Shown here in pieces: positions 1 through 8,525 of a stretch of 64,000 nt of DNA. Where the stretch lies: the NCBI GenBank assembly GCA_003116975.1, contig BGKB01000002.1, positions 558,001 through 622,000 on the forward strand, in the 5' to 3' direction. This DNA comes from Aurantiochytrium sp. KH105. Lineage: Eukaryota; Sar; Bigyra; Thraustochytrida; Thraustochytriidae. The position numbers were made by a program, and so were the translations under genes. Each line of letters begins with the position of its first letter. Position 1 is the first letter of the stretch. The notes below the pieces were generated by a model. It did not search any database and was not told the DNA's origin. It saw only the letters and a list, made by a program, of their open reading frames with translations.

Positions 1-207
1 GCAAGAGGGCAAAGCAAGACAGCAGCGAGAAAGAAACTCGAAGCGGCGGAGCAGGTCGAAGGCGCGTGCGTCGCGAGCAAAGCGAGTGCTGGGGCGCCGC
101 GCCGCGAGCGTGGCTAGCAGCCACTCCCGTTCCCCGGGTCATCTTTCGCGGGCAAGGTCGTCACGGATCAAAGAAAGAAGGGGGAGAGGGCGCGCCATCG
201 CGGGACC

Positions 208-1308
208 ATGCGCAAGCACGACGAGGCCGCCGCAGCAGCGGCAACTACAGCACAGATGAAGGCGACGGCTCAAGTGCCGCAGGCCTTGGTACTCGAGCAC
301 GTGTCGCCCGCAACGCGACTGCTGGAGAAGCGGCGCCAAATGTTTGAGGTGCAAGAGGCCCTCGATGCCCAAAAGGAGGAATTTGCGCGACGGGAGGAGG
401 CCTTCCACCGACGCGAAGAGGGTCTTCGTAAAAAGGATCTCGAGCTCCAGGAAAGCTTGATTAAGTTCAACAAGTTTTTACAAGAGAATGAGTCAAAGCG
501 GAACCGCGCGGACAAGCGAACACAGGAAGAGACCAAGCAACGCAAGAGCAAAGAGGGCGACATTCGCAAGCTTGAGAAGCAGCTCGACGCGATGCGCAAA
601 GAGTGCGCAGAGCTGGATAAGGTCGTCGACCGGAACATCAAGTATCAGCGATATCTGGAAACCGTGCAGGAGACAATGCCCGAGGACTATCCGGAAGTTG
701 GCGACTTGCTCAATCGCTACCAGACACTGAAAGACGCAAATGGTGATCTCAAGGAGCGTCTTCAGACATACGAGGATTCGAACGAAGTCAAGCGGGCGGA
801 ATACGTGCACTATACCAAAGAGCAGACGAACGAGATTCTCAATTTCAACAACGAGATTGCGAGCATGCAGAAACAGCTTGAGCAGTCCGAGTCTGAAGCA
901 ATGCGCATGCAAAACGAGGTGGATGGGCAGATTCGCAGCATTTCCGATCGAACACTTGAGATTGGTCAGGCGCTCATGGTTGTTGAAAACCTACTTCAGC
1001 GGTGTACCTCGAAACCGCATGGTAACTTTCTCAAGCACTTTCAGGCATCTGAAGAGCACCAGCAGAGCCAGCAGTCAAGCCAACAGCAAAGCCAGCAGTC
1101 GCCAAGCGAAAGCAGCGACTTGATGCGAGACGGTGAATCCAAGGAGGACAGCCTGCACGAGGGTTCGAGCGCGTCCAGAACACGCGGGCGTGGGCCCGAT
1201 GAGCTTACGCGCAAGGGTCTTGCAGCCATGAGTCAGCTCGACGTCATTGCTGCCTATATTGTCGACTTTGAGAGTATTGTGGCCGAAGCTCCATCACATG
1301 TAAACTAA
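208..1308 (+). CDS. CCDC42/CFAP73-family axonemal coiled-coil protein (DUF4200)
   Basis: A 366-residue protein that is almost entirely charged coiled coil. Residues 36-100 match the DUF4200 signature of CCDC42/CFAP73 (Chlamydomonas MIA2): TRLLEKRRQMFEVQEAL, then LELQESLIKFNKFLQENESK. A second conserved stretch, YQRYLETVQETMPEDYPEV, lies near 146-164. The tail at about 290-315 is Gln/Ser-rich low complexity. Family members sit on the axoneme, where MIA2 belongs to the modifier-of-inner-arms complex that regulates inner-arm dynein, so the organism probably makes motile flagella. The start at 208 is the first ATG in frame with the conserved domain; the leader from position 1 holds no competing gene. 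The next gene converges from the other strand. The family is certain, but the choice between CCDC42 and CFAP73 is not. Confidence 0.85.
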   Translation: MRKHDEAAAAAATTAQMKATAQVPQALVLEHVSPATRLLEKRRQMFEVQEALDAQKEEFARREEAFHRREEGLRKKDLELQESLIKFNKFLQENESKRNRADKRTQEETKQRKSKEGDIRKLEKQLDAMRKECAELDKVVDRNIKYQRYLETVQETMPEDYPEVGDLLNRYQTLKDANGDLKERLQTYEDSNEVKRAEYVHYTKEQTNEILNFNNEIASMQKQLEQSESEAMRMQNEVDGQIRSISDRTLEIGQALMVVENLLQRCTSKPHGNFLKHFQASEEHQQSQQSSQQQSQQSPSESSDLMRDGESKEDSLHEGSSASRTRGRGPDELTRKGLAAMSQLDVIAAYIVDFESIVAEAPSHVN

Positions 1309-1778
1309 GTTACAAGCAGCAAAGTATGAATTATCTTTGCTTTCATTCACGTCAGACTGACTTGCTTCATCTCTTTCTCTTTCTTTTTTGGGGGGGAGAG
1401 GGGGGGCGATGAGCGAATGAATGCCTGAGCGCGGCATCTCGCCGCACGACGCTGAGCGATATTCTAGGGAACGATTACATTGTTCTTTTCTCTTCTTCTA
1501 AACATGTGTTTACAAACTACGAAAAGACGTCCGCTCGGCTGCAAAAGAATGGATGTCACAGTGTGCACAATCTTAGTCTCATTGCTACAATCGTGCTCCA
1601 TTTGATTTGTCGCTGACGGCCAAATTGTTCATGCAACTGTCTGACTTGCGGGAGAAAGATTCCATCACGTTCTAGATTGCGATGATCCTTCATCGAGAAC
1701 AGAGGAGTGCAACTGTAGTGCTGCTGGCCTGTTTGTCTGACTGTTTTTGTCTGTCTCACTGCCTGCCTGCTAGTGTCT
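1309..1778. other. 3' intergenic stretch between convergent genes
   Basis: This 470-bp spacer separates two convergent stop codons. It contains a pyrimidine run followed by two G-runs near 1388-1408 and a short CCTG-rich patch near 1760. No gene, RNA or conserved motif was recognised; it should hold the two 3' UTRs and polyadenylation signals. Confidence 0.6.
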
Positions 1779-3332
1779 TCATGACCAAGGCGAGTCCAGG
1801 AAATGATGGCGTGGATAACGAGGTCTCGCTGGCGTTTGCCGCAATTGACGGCCGAGGCAAGACTCGACACTCGAGACAATAGCTGCCGCTCTCTCCCCCA
1901 CCGGAGTGCTCCACTGCAAAGGCGTCTCAGGGCTAGTGGGTCGTCGGTGGCTCGCTCCGAGCTGCGGTGGCGAAAATGGCGATTGTGGCGAAGTGGCTGA
2001 TGGAGGCGAAAGGCATGAATCTTGTGAGCTCGTCATGGAATAAAAGTTTGACGCCGAAGGCGAATGTGCGGGAGCTGGTGAAGACGAGCCGACCTCTGTT
2101 GGTTTCAACGACGTCGATGACGACGACGACGACGAGGACGAGGGAGCTGACGCGGGAATCGGGGAAGCGTCCATCATTCGGAAAGTCGCGGGGGAAGGCA
2201 TTGTATAGGGTGAGCTGGAGTTCCCTCGGACCGCTGATCTCGTCTGCGTTTGCGAAAGTGGCGTTGGCCATGACGACAAATCTGCGGCAAGAGCTCGTGA
2301 ATAAAGGTCTGCCATACAAAGGCGATCCGTCTGGGTGGGCGTCTCCGGAGACAATAGAGACCCAGGCGTGTGCGGCTGCACAGCTTTTCCAGTGGCGCGA
2401 AGCGTGCGACGCACCTTGCGCCCGGAAGGCGGTAAAGTGCCGTCGACAAAGGGCGTTCGAAGATGCTCGATAGGAAGCTTGGACTCCAAAGCTAGGGCGT
2501 TTGGATCGCGCAGCAGGCCTGGCGGATTGATGCATTTCACAGGTGTGCAACGATCGAAAACCTCGGCGTTAAGCACTGCCATAGTGTCAATGCTGAGGTT
2601 AAGGTCCCCGTTGTCTTTGAGCGCCTCTTCGAAGGTGTCTTCGTCGGCCACTTCGCGGAAAGCTTCGTCCCAGGGCGGAAAATGCTCTTTGGCGGAACTG
2701 AAGAACGGGTTCATGACTGTGAGAGCAGGCTTCACGCGAGCCGGACTTTCTTCGATGCACACGTGAGGCAATGGCGGTGGCGGCGGTGGCAGGGGGTGTG
2801 AGGCTTGGGGCGCTGCAGATTTTCTTTTAGCACTGGCAAACGGGTCATTCAAAGGACTGCAATCTTGGTCCTGCTCGTCGTCGTGGTCGTTTAAAGAAAG
2901 CATGTTCAATTGCTCGAGGAATACCTCGGAGTCTGAATCATATGCAGACGCGTGTTCGATGCTCACGTCGAGAGCGGAAATGTCGTCGACGTCATCATCT
3001 ACAGCATTTGTGACTTCCCACGAGTCAGCGCCATCCAATCGGCTGATTTCGAAGGTGTCACTATTTTGCGCCAACGGCGCTTGGACTTGGTCCTGGTCCT
3101 GTTGAGTGCTCGTCGTCTCCCGGGCAAAGGGTCCAAGTTCGCCGTTGTCATCGCCTTCTTGCTCTACCTCGAAGGAGACCTCGGTGGCCCATACGGGTGA
3201 TGGTATCATCCCATCACCGCGACTTGCGCCGTCGTCTATGTCACCGCCGTGGAGGCCGTCCATCGACGATGCTCGCCTGCGTGGGACGAGGTCTGAGCTC
3301 GTGCATGAGCCAAAAAAGAGGGGTCGTGGCAT
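1779..3332 (-). CDS. Uncharacterised Ser/Pro/Asp-rich protein
   Basis: The frame gives 517 residues from the ATG at 3332, which begins MPRPLFFGSC. I chose this start over longer upstream frame because the upstream residues lack bias and cross a likely 5' leader. No domain is recognised. The first half is acidic, with several Asp/Glu clusters. The middle has a Pro run, and the C-terminal third is strongly Ser/Pro-rich with many SP/TP sites, such as TPLQWSTP and SPETP, as in a disordered phosphoprotein. There is no signal peptide or membrane segment. Its coding-like amino-acid bias and 1.5 kb of open frame support a real gene. The function is unknown; a cell-cycle or cytoskeletal regulator is only a guess from the SP/TP density. 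Confidence 0.6.
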   Translation of the reverse strand: MPRPLFFGSCTSSDLVPRRRASSMDGLHGGDIDDGASRGDGMIPSPVWATEVSFEVEQEGDDNGELGPFARETTSTQQDQDQVQAPLAQNSDTFEISRLDGADSWEVTNAVDDDVDDISALDVSIEHASAYDSDSEVFLEQLNMLSLNDHDDEQDQDCSPLNDPFASAKRKSAAPQASHPLPPPPPPLPHVCIEESPARVKPALTVMNPFFSSAKEHFPPWDEAFREVADEDTFEEALKDNGDLNLSIDTMAVLNAEVFDRCTPVKCINPPGLLRDPNALALESKLPIEHLRTPFVDGTLPPSGRKVRRTLRATGKAVQPHTPGSLLSPETPTQTDRLCMADLYSRALAADLSSWPTPLSQTQTRSAVRGNSSSPYTMPSPATFRMMDASPIPASAPSSSSSSSSSTSLKPTEVGSSSPAPAHSPSASNFYSMTSSQDSCLSPPSATSPQSPFSPPQLGASHRRPTSPETPLQWSTPVGERAAAIVSSVESCLGRQLRQTPARPRYPRHHFLDSPWS

Positions 3333-4274
3333 GGCGGTTTTCCCTCGTTGACCCGTGCAAGGGTCGCAAGTTTCTTTGCTTCCCTTTTTCTGGGGAGAGA
3401 TGGGCCAAGGTTGCAGCGAAAATTGCTCTGTACATGGAGAACGCGCAGTAGAGCCAGACGGCCGTACTTCTGGCAGCGTCCAGTCGTTTGATTCAAGGAG
3501 ATACGGAGATCTGTAAAATTGAACATGTGTACACAATTGGGCGGTTTGTAGGTTGCGACTTGAGGATACGCGAAAGCTGTAGGGGAATGGGTCTCTCTCA
3601 AGATAGGATCTAGGATTTACTGTCGTTATAGCTAGATCTCTAATGTTCGAAGACCTTTTCTGGCGATAAGAAACGAGCGTCAGGTTAACAAGCAAGCAAG
3701 CACGCCAAGCAAGCACGCCAAGCAAGCAAGCAAGAAAGAAAGGAAGGAAGAAAAAAAGAAAGAAAGAAAGAAGGAAAAAACGAGCGCCCGAATGACAACA
3801 AAGTAGAACTACGTGTGTGTATGATTGTTATCAACTTGAAGAATAAGGAAGTGAGCCACGCGGCATTTCCGGCTAGAATCTCCAGCAGCCGCCTCGCTTA
3901 TAGTTGTATGACCAAGTGAATCTTGGTAAGATACAGCATGAAACACACGAAAGAGTTGACTGCATCTGCTGCTTCTTTGCCCGCTTGATAAATCGATTGA
4001 ATAGCTGACTGATTGCGCGCTCTCTTTCTTGTTTTTGGAAAGAAGAGGTTTTGCAAAAGGAACGAAAAAAAGCATTGCAGCGAGGAGAGAGCTTTCACTT
4101 CGTCACTCTTTCCTTTCCGCCTTGTCATTCGTCACACCTTGGGCAGGATTAGGTCCTCTACGTTGGTGCTCTATATTCCGACAAAAAGCCCAGATCTGCC
4201 CCGCCTCCGCTCGGCTCTGCTTTTCTCTGCTCTACTCTGCTTCGGCAAGACCTAGCCTGGCTGTTGGAGCCACA
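3333..4274. other. Intergenic region upstream of the Ser/Pro-rich protein
   Basis: This stretch lies between the 5' end of one minus-strand gene and the 3' end of the phosphatase gene. It carries the tetranucleotide and purine tract listed separately. No convincing gene or RNA was seen; promoter and 3' UTR functions are expected. Confidence 0.5.
3688..3780. repeat. (CAAG)n tract followed by purine (GAAA/GGAA) tract
   Basis: A run of CAAG units with two interspersed CACGC interruptions passes into about 45 bp of pure purine on the plus strand (GAAA and GGAA units). It lies about 360 bp upstream of the start of the minus-strand Ser/Pro-rich gene. Confidence 0.85.
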
Positions 4275-4934
4275 CTATTCAGCGTCGACGCGAGGCGACT
4301 GAGCAACGGGCAAAGTTGTTTTCGCGGCAGCAGCGGCAGTTGCAGTGGCAGTGTTTACAACGGCGACGTTTTCGTCGTGGTGTTTGCGATGGGCAATATC
4401 GGTGGCGGGACGAGCGGAACTCGTTCCGGCTGCTCGAAAGCGGTTAAAGCGATCGAGTTCGAGTTTCATCTGGTACAGCTTGAGATCTTCGACGAACCAA
4501 ACATTGGGGTCGGCGACCTTGCGACGACGACGGATGAGCGTGAGTGCTTCGACAAGATTGGCCCCGCGCTCGTACATGAGGTATCCCGCGACGATGGAAA
4601 CGGACCGCGAGATGCCCTTGCGACAGTGGACCATGACGCGGCCTCCGTTGTCAAGACAGTCCTGAATAAAAAAGGCTGCCGAGGGAATGAATTTCGCAAG
4701 GGGCGTGAGGGGCAGATGAAGCTGCTCTTCCGAGGCCGGCTCGTCCTTGAGCGGCAGGTTCAAGTACGTGAACTCGGACGGGTACATGGACTCGCACGAG
4801 GACGCCGCGCAGTTGACCACATGCGTGATGCCGTTCTGCCTCATGAAGCCCGCGTCGCGCGCCGCGCGGTACCTGCCCACGTACACGCCGTCGGTGATGA
4901 CGGACATCTCGCCGTCGAACGCGAGCCGCACCAT
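4275..4934 (-). CDS. Dual-specificity protein phosphatase
   Basis: A 219-residue protein with the Cys-dependent phosphatase signature HCRKGISRS, catalytic Cys at about residue 104, in the family form HCxxGxxRS. The upstream segment ITHVVNCA and the loop NLPLKDEPAS, which should hold the general-acid Asp, are typical of DSP domains. The domain spans roughly residues 8-155, and the Ala-rich tail is probably disordered. The start at 4934 (MVRLAFDGEM) is chosen because upstream codons read through a CGCCT tandem repeat. Such enzymes remove phosphate from Tyr and Ser/Thr, often on MAP kinases; a MAPK-docking motif was not identified. It belongs to the atypical/small DSP class, and the substrate is unknown. 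Confidence 0.85.
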   Translation of the reverse strand: MVRLAFDGEMSVITDGVYVGRYRAARDAGFMRQNGITHVVNCAASSCESMYPSEFTYLNLPLKDEPASEEQLHLPLTPLAKFIPSAAFFIQDCLDNGGRVMVHCRKGISRSVSIVAGYLMYERGANLVEALTLIRRRRKVADPNVWFVEDLKLYQMKLELDRFNRFRAAGTSSARPATDIAHRKHHDENVAVVNTATATAAAAAKTTLPVAQSPRVDAE

Positions 4935-4968
4935 CTTCCCCCGCCCGCCTGCCTGCCCGCCCGCCCGC

Positions 4969-5014
4969 CTCGCCTCGCCTCGCCTCGCCTCGCCTCGCCT
5001 CGCCTCGCCTCGCC
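4969..5014. repeat. (CGCCT)n pentanucleotide tandem repeat
   Basis: About nine head-to-tail CGCCT units lie immediately upstream of the phosphatase start, in its expected 5' UTR or core promoter. Related CGCCT/GCGTC repeats recur near 22.2 kb, also beside a gene 5' end. Confidence 0.9.
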
Positions 5015-5281
5015 GCAGCGTCTGCCTGCCTGCGCCCGCGGTCGCGTCTCCGCTCCGCGCGCCGCCGTTCGCGATATGCGCGCTGCGCGCGGCCTGCTGC
5101 TCGCCCTCCTCCGCGGCGTTGTGCACCGCGGCCTCGCCTCCGACGCGCCCGCGCCGCGCGCTGCGCGCGGCTGCGCGGCCGCAGCGGGCGCGCGCGGCGG
5201 GCGCGGGCTCGCGAGGGCGGGCGCGGGCGGAGTTCTCGCGCAGGATCAGGATGCGATGGATGGAGCTGGAGGAGGGCGATG

Positions 5282-5323
5282 CGATGGCGCGCCCGACGAT
5301 GGCGCGCCCGACGATGGCGCGGC
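5282..5323. repeat. 15-bp tandem repeat, about 2.8 copies
   Basis: The unit GATGGCGCGCCCGAC is repeated nearly three times in the GC-rich leader region upstream of the phosphatase. Confidence 0.8.
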
Positions 5324-6159
5324 GACCCCGCCCGCCGAGGGCGGCGAGCCCTGCGCGCGGGAGGGCGCGGCGCGGGGAGGGCGGCGAGCTCTGCGCGCGG
5401 GAGAGCGGCGGCCGCCGGGGCTCTGCGGGTCCGAGAGATGGAACGCGGGCTCTCTCCGGAGCGGAAGAGCGAAGGCGCGACCAAGGTGTCCGGTGGACGC
5501 CCAGTTTTGCAGGGTGAAGCACCGCGTAAATAAGTAACGGGGCGTTGGGGTGGGCCAGAAAAGTACGGAGAGGCAGAGGCGGAGAGGCGACAGAAAGAAA
5601 GGAAGGATTTGCGGCATGGATGGCGTCTCACGGGTGTGTGAATGCAAGGCAACTTTGTCTTATTCGCTGGGGTGAGCCCATTTTTGTTTGGCAGCGCAGC
5701 GACGTTGACATCTGGCTAGGTTTCCCGTAGGGGTATAGCTGATCCACTCAAGTGAAGATGCTGTTCATGAAAGCGGTGAAGACGACGCGATTCTTCTGGC
5801 TGATTCTGAAATGAAACGTGAGAGTCATGTTGAACAGCACAAGGGCGTTCTTTTGGAAAAGGCTTCGAAACGCTCCAACCAAACATGCACGAATCGCAAA
5901 AAGGACCAGATGGTGTCCACAGACACGGGTTGGATCTATGAATGTATATTTAGCAATCTCGCGCTTCCTCTTCAAGCTCTCCAACTTGGGGCCGGCACGT
6001 CTTGCGAAAATGTGCTCGTACAAATCGCGAACCCTCGGGGCAGTGGTACACATCACATGTCGCAGCATGTAAGCACCACCGACCATGTGCTGCAACGCGA
6101 TCGCAATTGTGACTCCCCTTCTTCTTTCCATCTTTACCTGCATCCATGCGCTTCTGTCT

Positions 6160-6205
6160 CTCGTAGAATCGCCACGCGACGCGCACACGTCCGCAGCCAC
6201 TGCTG
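6160..6205 (+). repeat. Left arm of a 46-bp diverged inverted repeat
   Basis: This arm matches the reverse complement of 6606-6651 at 41 of 46 positions by direct comparison. Weaker similarity continues outward on both sides. The arms are about 400 bp apart, too far for a simple hairpin terminator. It could be a remnant of a mobile element or a duplicated RNA or exon. Confidence 0.7.
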
Positions 6206-6605
6206 CTGCTGCTGCTGAGACTTGTGGGCCGAGGCATGGTCCTTGGCCTACTTCTCATGAATCGAAAGGCCTGGCAGTACTACAACTTTTGTCGTATTGA
6301 AATACCCTGGTCAGCAATTTCGGACGATCTTCGCCGACACTCAAGACTTCATTTCCCATGAGCTAGAGCTGCAGTAGTGCTGCCTTTGCACCACACTACA
6401 AGTCTATACGGACCTTCGCGTCGCATGAGCGCTGTTAAAATCAGCGATCAGATCGCTTGTGCCAACCAACCTCGGCCGATCGAGCAATCGAGACCTGCCG
6501 CAGCAGCAGGTGACGAACGTTTGCGACCATCGCCGCACGCTTGGCACGTGTCACCCCATTGGGCCACTCCTTTCACATACTGCTCATCGCAGACACCGTC
6601 TCCAT

Positions 6606-6651
6606 CAGCAGCGACTGCGGACGTGTGCGTGTCGCGTGTCGATCCTACGAG
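6606..6651 (-). repeat. Right arm of the 46-bp diverged inverted repeat
   Basis: Partner of 6160-6205 in opposite orientation, 41/46 identical. It is followed within 20 bp by an AAGG-type purine tract, and the left arm has the mirror pyrimidine stretch (CTTCTTTCC) at a similar distance, so the repeated unit is probably longer than 46 bp. Confidence 0.7.
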
Positions 6652-6669
6652 GGTAAGAAAAGCGCTGCA

Positions 6670-6722
6670 AGCAAGAAGGAAAGAAGGAAAGAAGGAAGGA
6701 AGGAAGGAATGAAGGAACGAAG
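6670..6722. repeat. (AAGG)n purine microsatellite
   Basis: Imperfect AAGG/AAAGG repeats beside the right arm of the inverted repeat. Confidence 0.85.
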
Positions 6723-7581
6723 GACGGTATTCGTCATCGCAGTCGCCGCCGTCCATCGCAGTCGCCGATTGACAAAGTGGCAGCCATGAATCAACTTCTG
6801 CGGACAGGTATCCTGCCTACCGGAGAAACCCCAGATCAACCGTCGTCCCGTCCTCCCTCTCTCCATACCCCCCTCTTCCGAAACCTGTGACGATTCCCGA
6901 CCCGCAATGGCACGCGCCCCTGTGGGGCACTCTGCAACTTACGGCGAATCGGAGGCCGCGCCATAATCCCCTCTCTCCGCCCCCGCTCCAGGCCGGGCTC
7001 CCTCGAGCCCGCGCCGCCCCCGACCCTCTCGCTCGGCCGACCCGACGCCCGCGGCCAGCCCGCGGCCAGGCCCAGGCCAGCCCGAGGCGTCCTCTCCTCC
7101 CCTCCTCGCCTCCTCGCCTCCTCGCCCCGCCTCGCCTCTGCAGGGCGCGGTGCGTGCAGGGCAGGCAGGGGGTGCGCTGCGGAGCAGGAGTTGTGCACGC
7201 GCGGGCGCCTCTGTCGAAGAGTGGATGATGACAGCGAATGCAGATGCGGGACGCACGCACGATCGGAGCGCGCTCGCAGCACTCGCAGCCGCTCGCAGAC
7301 CCGGAACGAGCGCCCGCGCCGCCCTCGCCGCGCCGCGCCGCCCGCCCCGCCCCGCCCCGCGCAGCGAGGTCGCAGCGCAGCGCAGCGCAGCCGCCGCGCT
7401 CCTGACGCGTCGCAGGAGCGGCGCGTGCAGCGGCGCGTGGGAAGAGCGAGGCAAGCTTGAAGAGCGCGAAGAGCGGGAAGGAGGACGCGTATACGGCGCG
7501 CGAGGGCGTGCCGGGGGAAGAAGGGGGGAGGAGAGGAGAAGCAGGAGCAGCAGGAGCAGCGGTAGCAGCGGCGGAAAAAGG

Positions 7582-8106
7582 ATGAGCAGGTTCGCGAATT
7601 CTGGCGCGGGTGCGTCGCTGGCGGTGGGAAGCCCTCGCGAGGGCCACGTCGACGCGTACCTGGACTCCGAGGGCGACGAGGAGTACTCGGAAATCGAGGA
7701 GGGAAAGCGCGGCAGTGGCAGCAGCAGCAACAGCGCCTGGTCGCGCCCTGCGTCTGGCAAGTTTCTGCAGGCCAAGCTCAAGCAGGCACGTTCGTTCTCA
7801 TTCTTCTCGTCGTCCAAGCGCGCGCAGCAAGATTCGGGCCTCGAGGGCGTCGAGCACCAGCACGTGGAGACCGACGACGACCACGGTTCCGACGAGGAGA
7901 CGGACGAATTCGAGAGCACGCCCAGAGCACATGCCTCTGGGAAGTCGCACAAGGGCCGCACGGCGCGAATGACCGCCACGGAGCGCCGCTCGCTCACGCA
8001 CAAGTCCGCCAAGAAGCTCGGACTCACGCTGGACGGTGAGGAAATTGAGACAACCGGTCGCAGGAAACGTTCTTCCTTTCGCCGACGCTCCTCGGGCTAC
8101 TTTTAG
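7582..8106 (+). CDS. Small charged, Ser-rich protein of unknown function
   Basis: 174 residues from the ATG at 7582 (MSRFANSGAG). The first 110 residues are acidic, with the cluster YLDSEGDEEYSEIEEGK. The C-terminus is very basic and ends in RRKRSSFRRRSSGYF, a run of RxxS-type sites that could be phosphorylated by basophilic kinases or act as a nuclear signal. No known domain, signal peptide or membrane segment is seen. In-frame codons upstream of 7582 continue through a low-complexity AGCAGG leader, so that leader is treated as 5' UTR. The gene converges on the DUF4954 gene. It is probably real because of the consistent codon bias up to the stop, but nothing shows its role. Confidence 0.55.
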   Translation: MSRFANSGAGASLAVGSPREGHVDAYLDSEGDEEYSEIEEGKRGSGSSSNSAWSRPASGKFLQAKLKQARSFSFFSSSKRAQQDSGLEGVEHQHVETDDDHGSDEETDEFESTPRAHASGKSHKGRTARMTATERRSLTHKSAKKLGLTLDGEEIETTGRRKRSSFRRRSSGYF

Positions 8107-8525
8107 ATTTAGCGAAAAGGGTCCGCCGGATGTGACCGTTTGTACATTATCTTTTCTGTTCGTTCAATGTTGATTTTTTTTCTACTTTTTCTTATTCTTC
8201 GATTCTTCTTCTTGACCTGATTATCATGTTCGAACTGGTCAGACGAGGCCTTTCGTGTGTATCTCGACGTTCTTCGGACAGCGATCTGCAACACGGCAAC
8301 GAGCTTGCGCGGTTAAAATTCCCTTTTACACCTCCCCTCCCACACTTTTTAAGCTTCTTGTTTAGAAAAGTGACGGCAGTCGGGACCTAGACGTCCAGCA
8401 TCTGAAGGGAATAAAAGGATGCAAACAGCTTGACATCATTATATTATTTTCTCTATTCCTATAGGTTTCAATTGATCGATCCATCCATCCAACCAACGAA
8501 TCCTGTTCCCCTTCCTTGACACACA
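8107..8525. other. Convergent 3' intergenic stretch
   Basis: A 419-bp AT-richer spacer between two convergent stops, with T-rich tracts at 8160-8215 and short CCAT repeats near 8480. Nothing beyond expected 3' UTRs was seen. Confidence 0.55.

Larger units (their letters stand above)
4935..7581. other. 2.6-kb spacer between divergent genes
   Basis: This lies between the 5' ends of the phosphatase (minus) and a small charged protein (plus). It is extremely GC-rich at both ends (4935-5500 and 6950-7560). The centre is of ordinary composition and holds an inverted-repeat pair and a GGAA tract. Long open frames in the GC-rich flanks have no family resemblance and look like compositional artefacts. 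An untranslated RNA or a small spliced gene in 5600-6800 cannot be excluded. Confidence 0.45.

Noticed and set aside
4029-5537. 502-residue plus-strand open frame over the phosphatase
   Set aside because: It is antisense to the catalytic domain of the dual-specificity phosphatase and shows no family resemblance.
5748-6200. 150-residue minus-strand open frame in the 2.6-kb spacer
   Set aside because: No family resemblance and it runs into the inverted-repeat arm; it may be chance, though a lineage-specific gene cannot be fully excluded.
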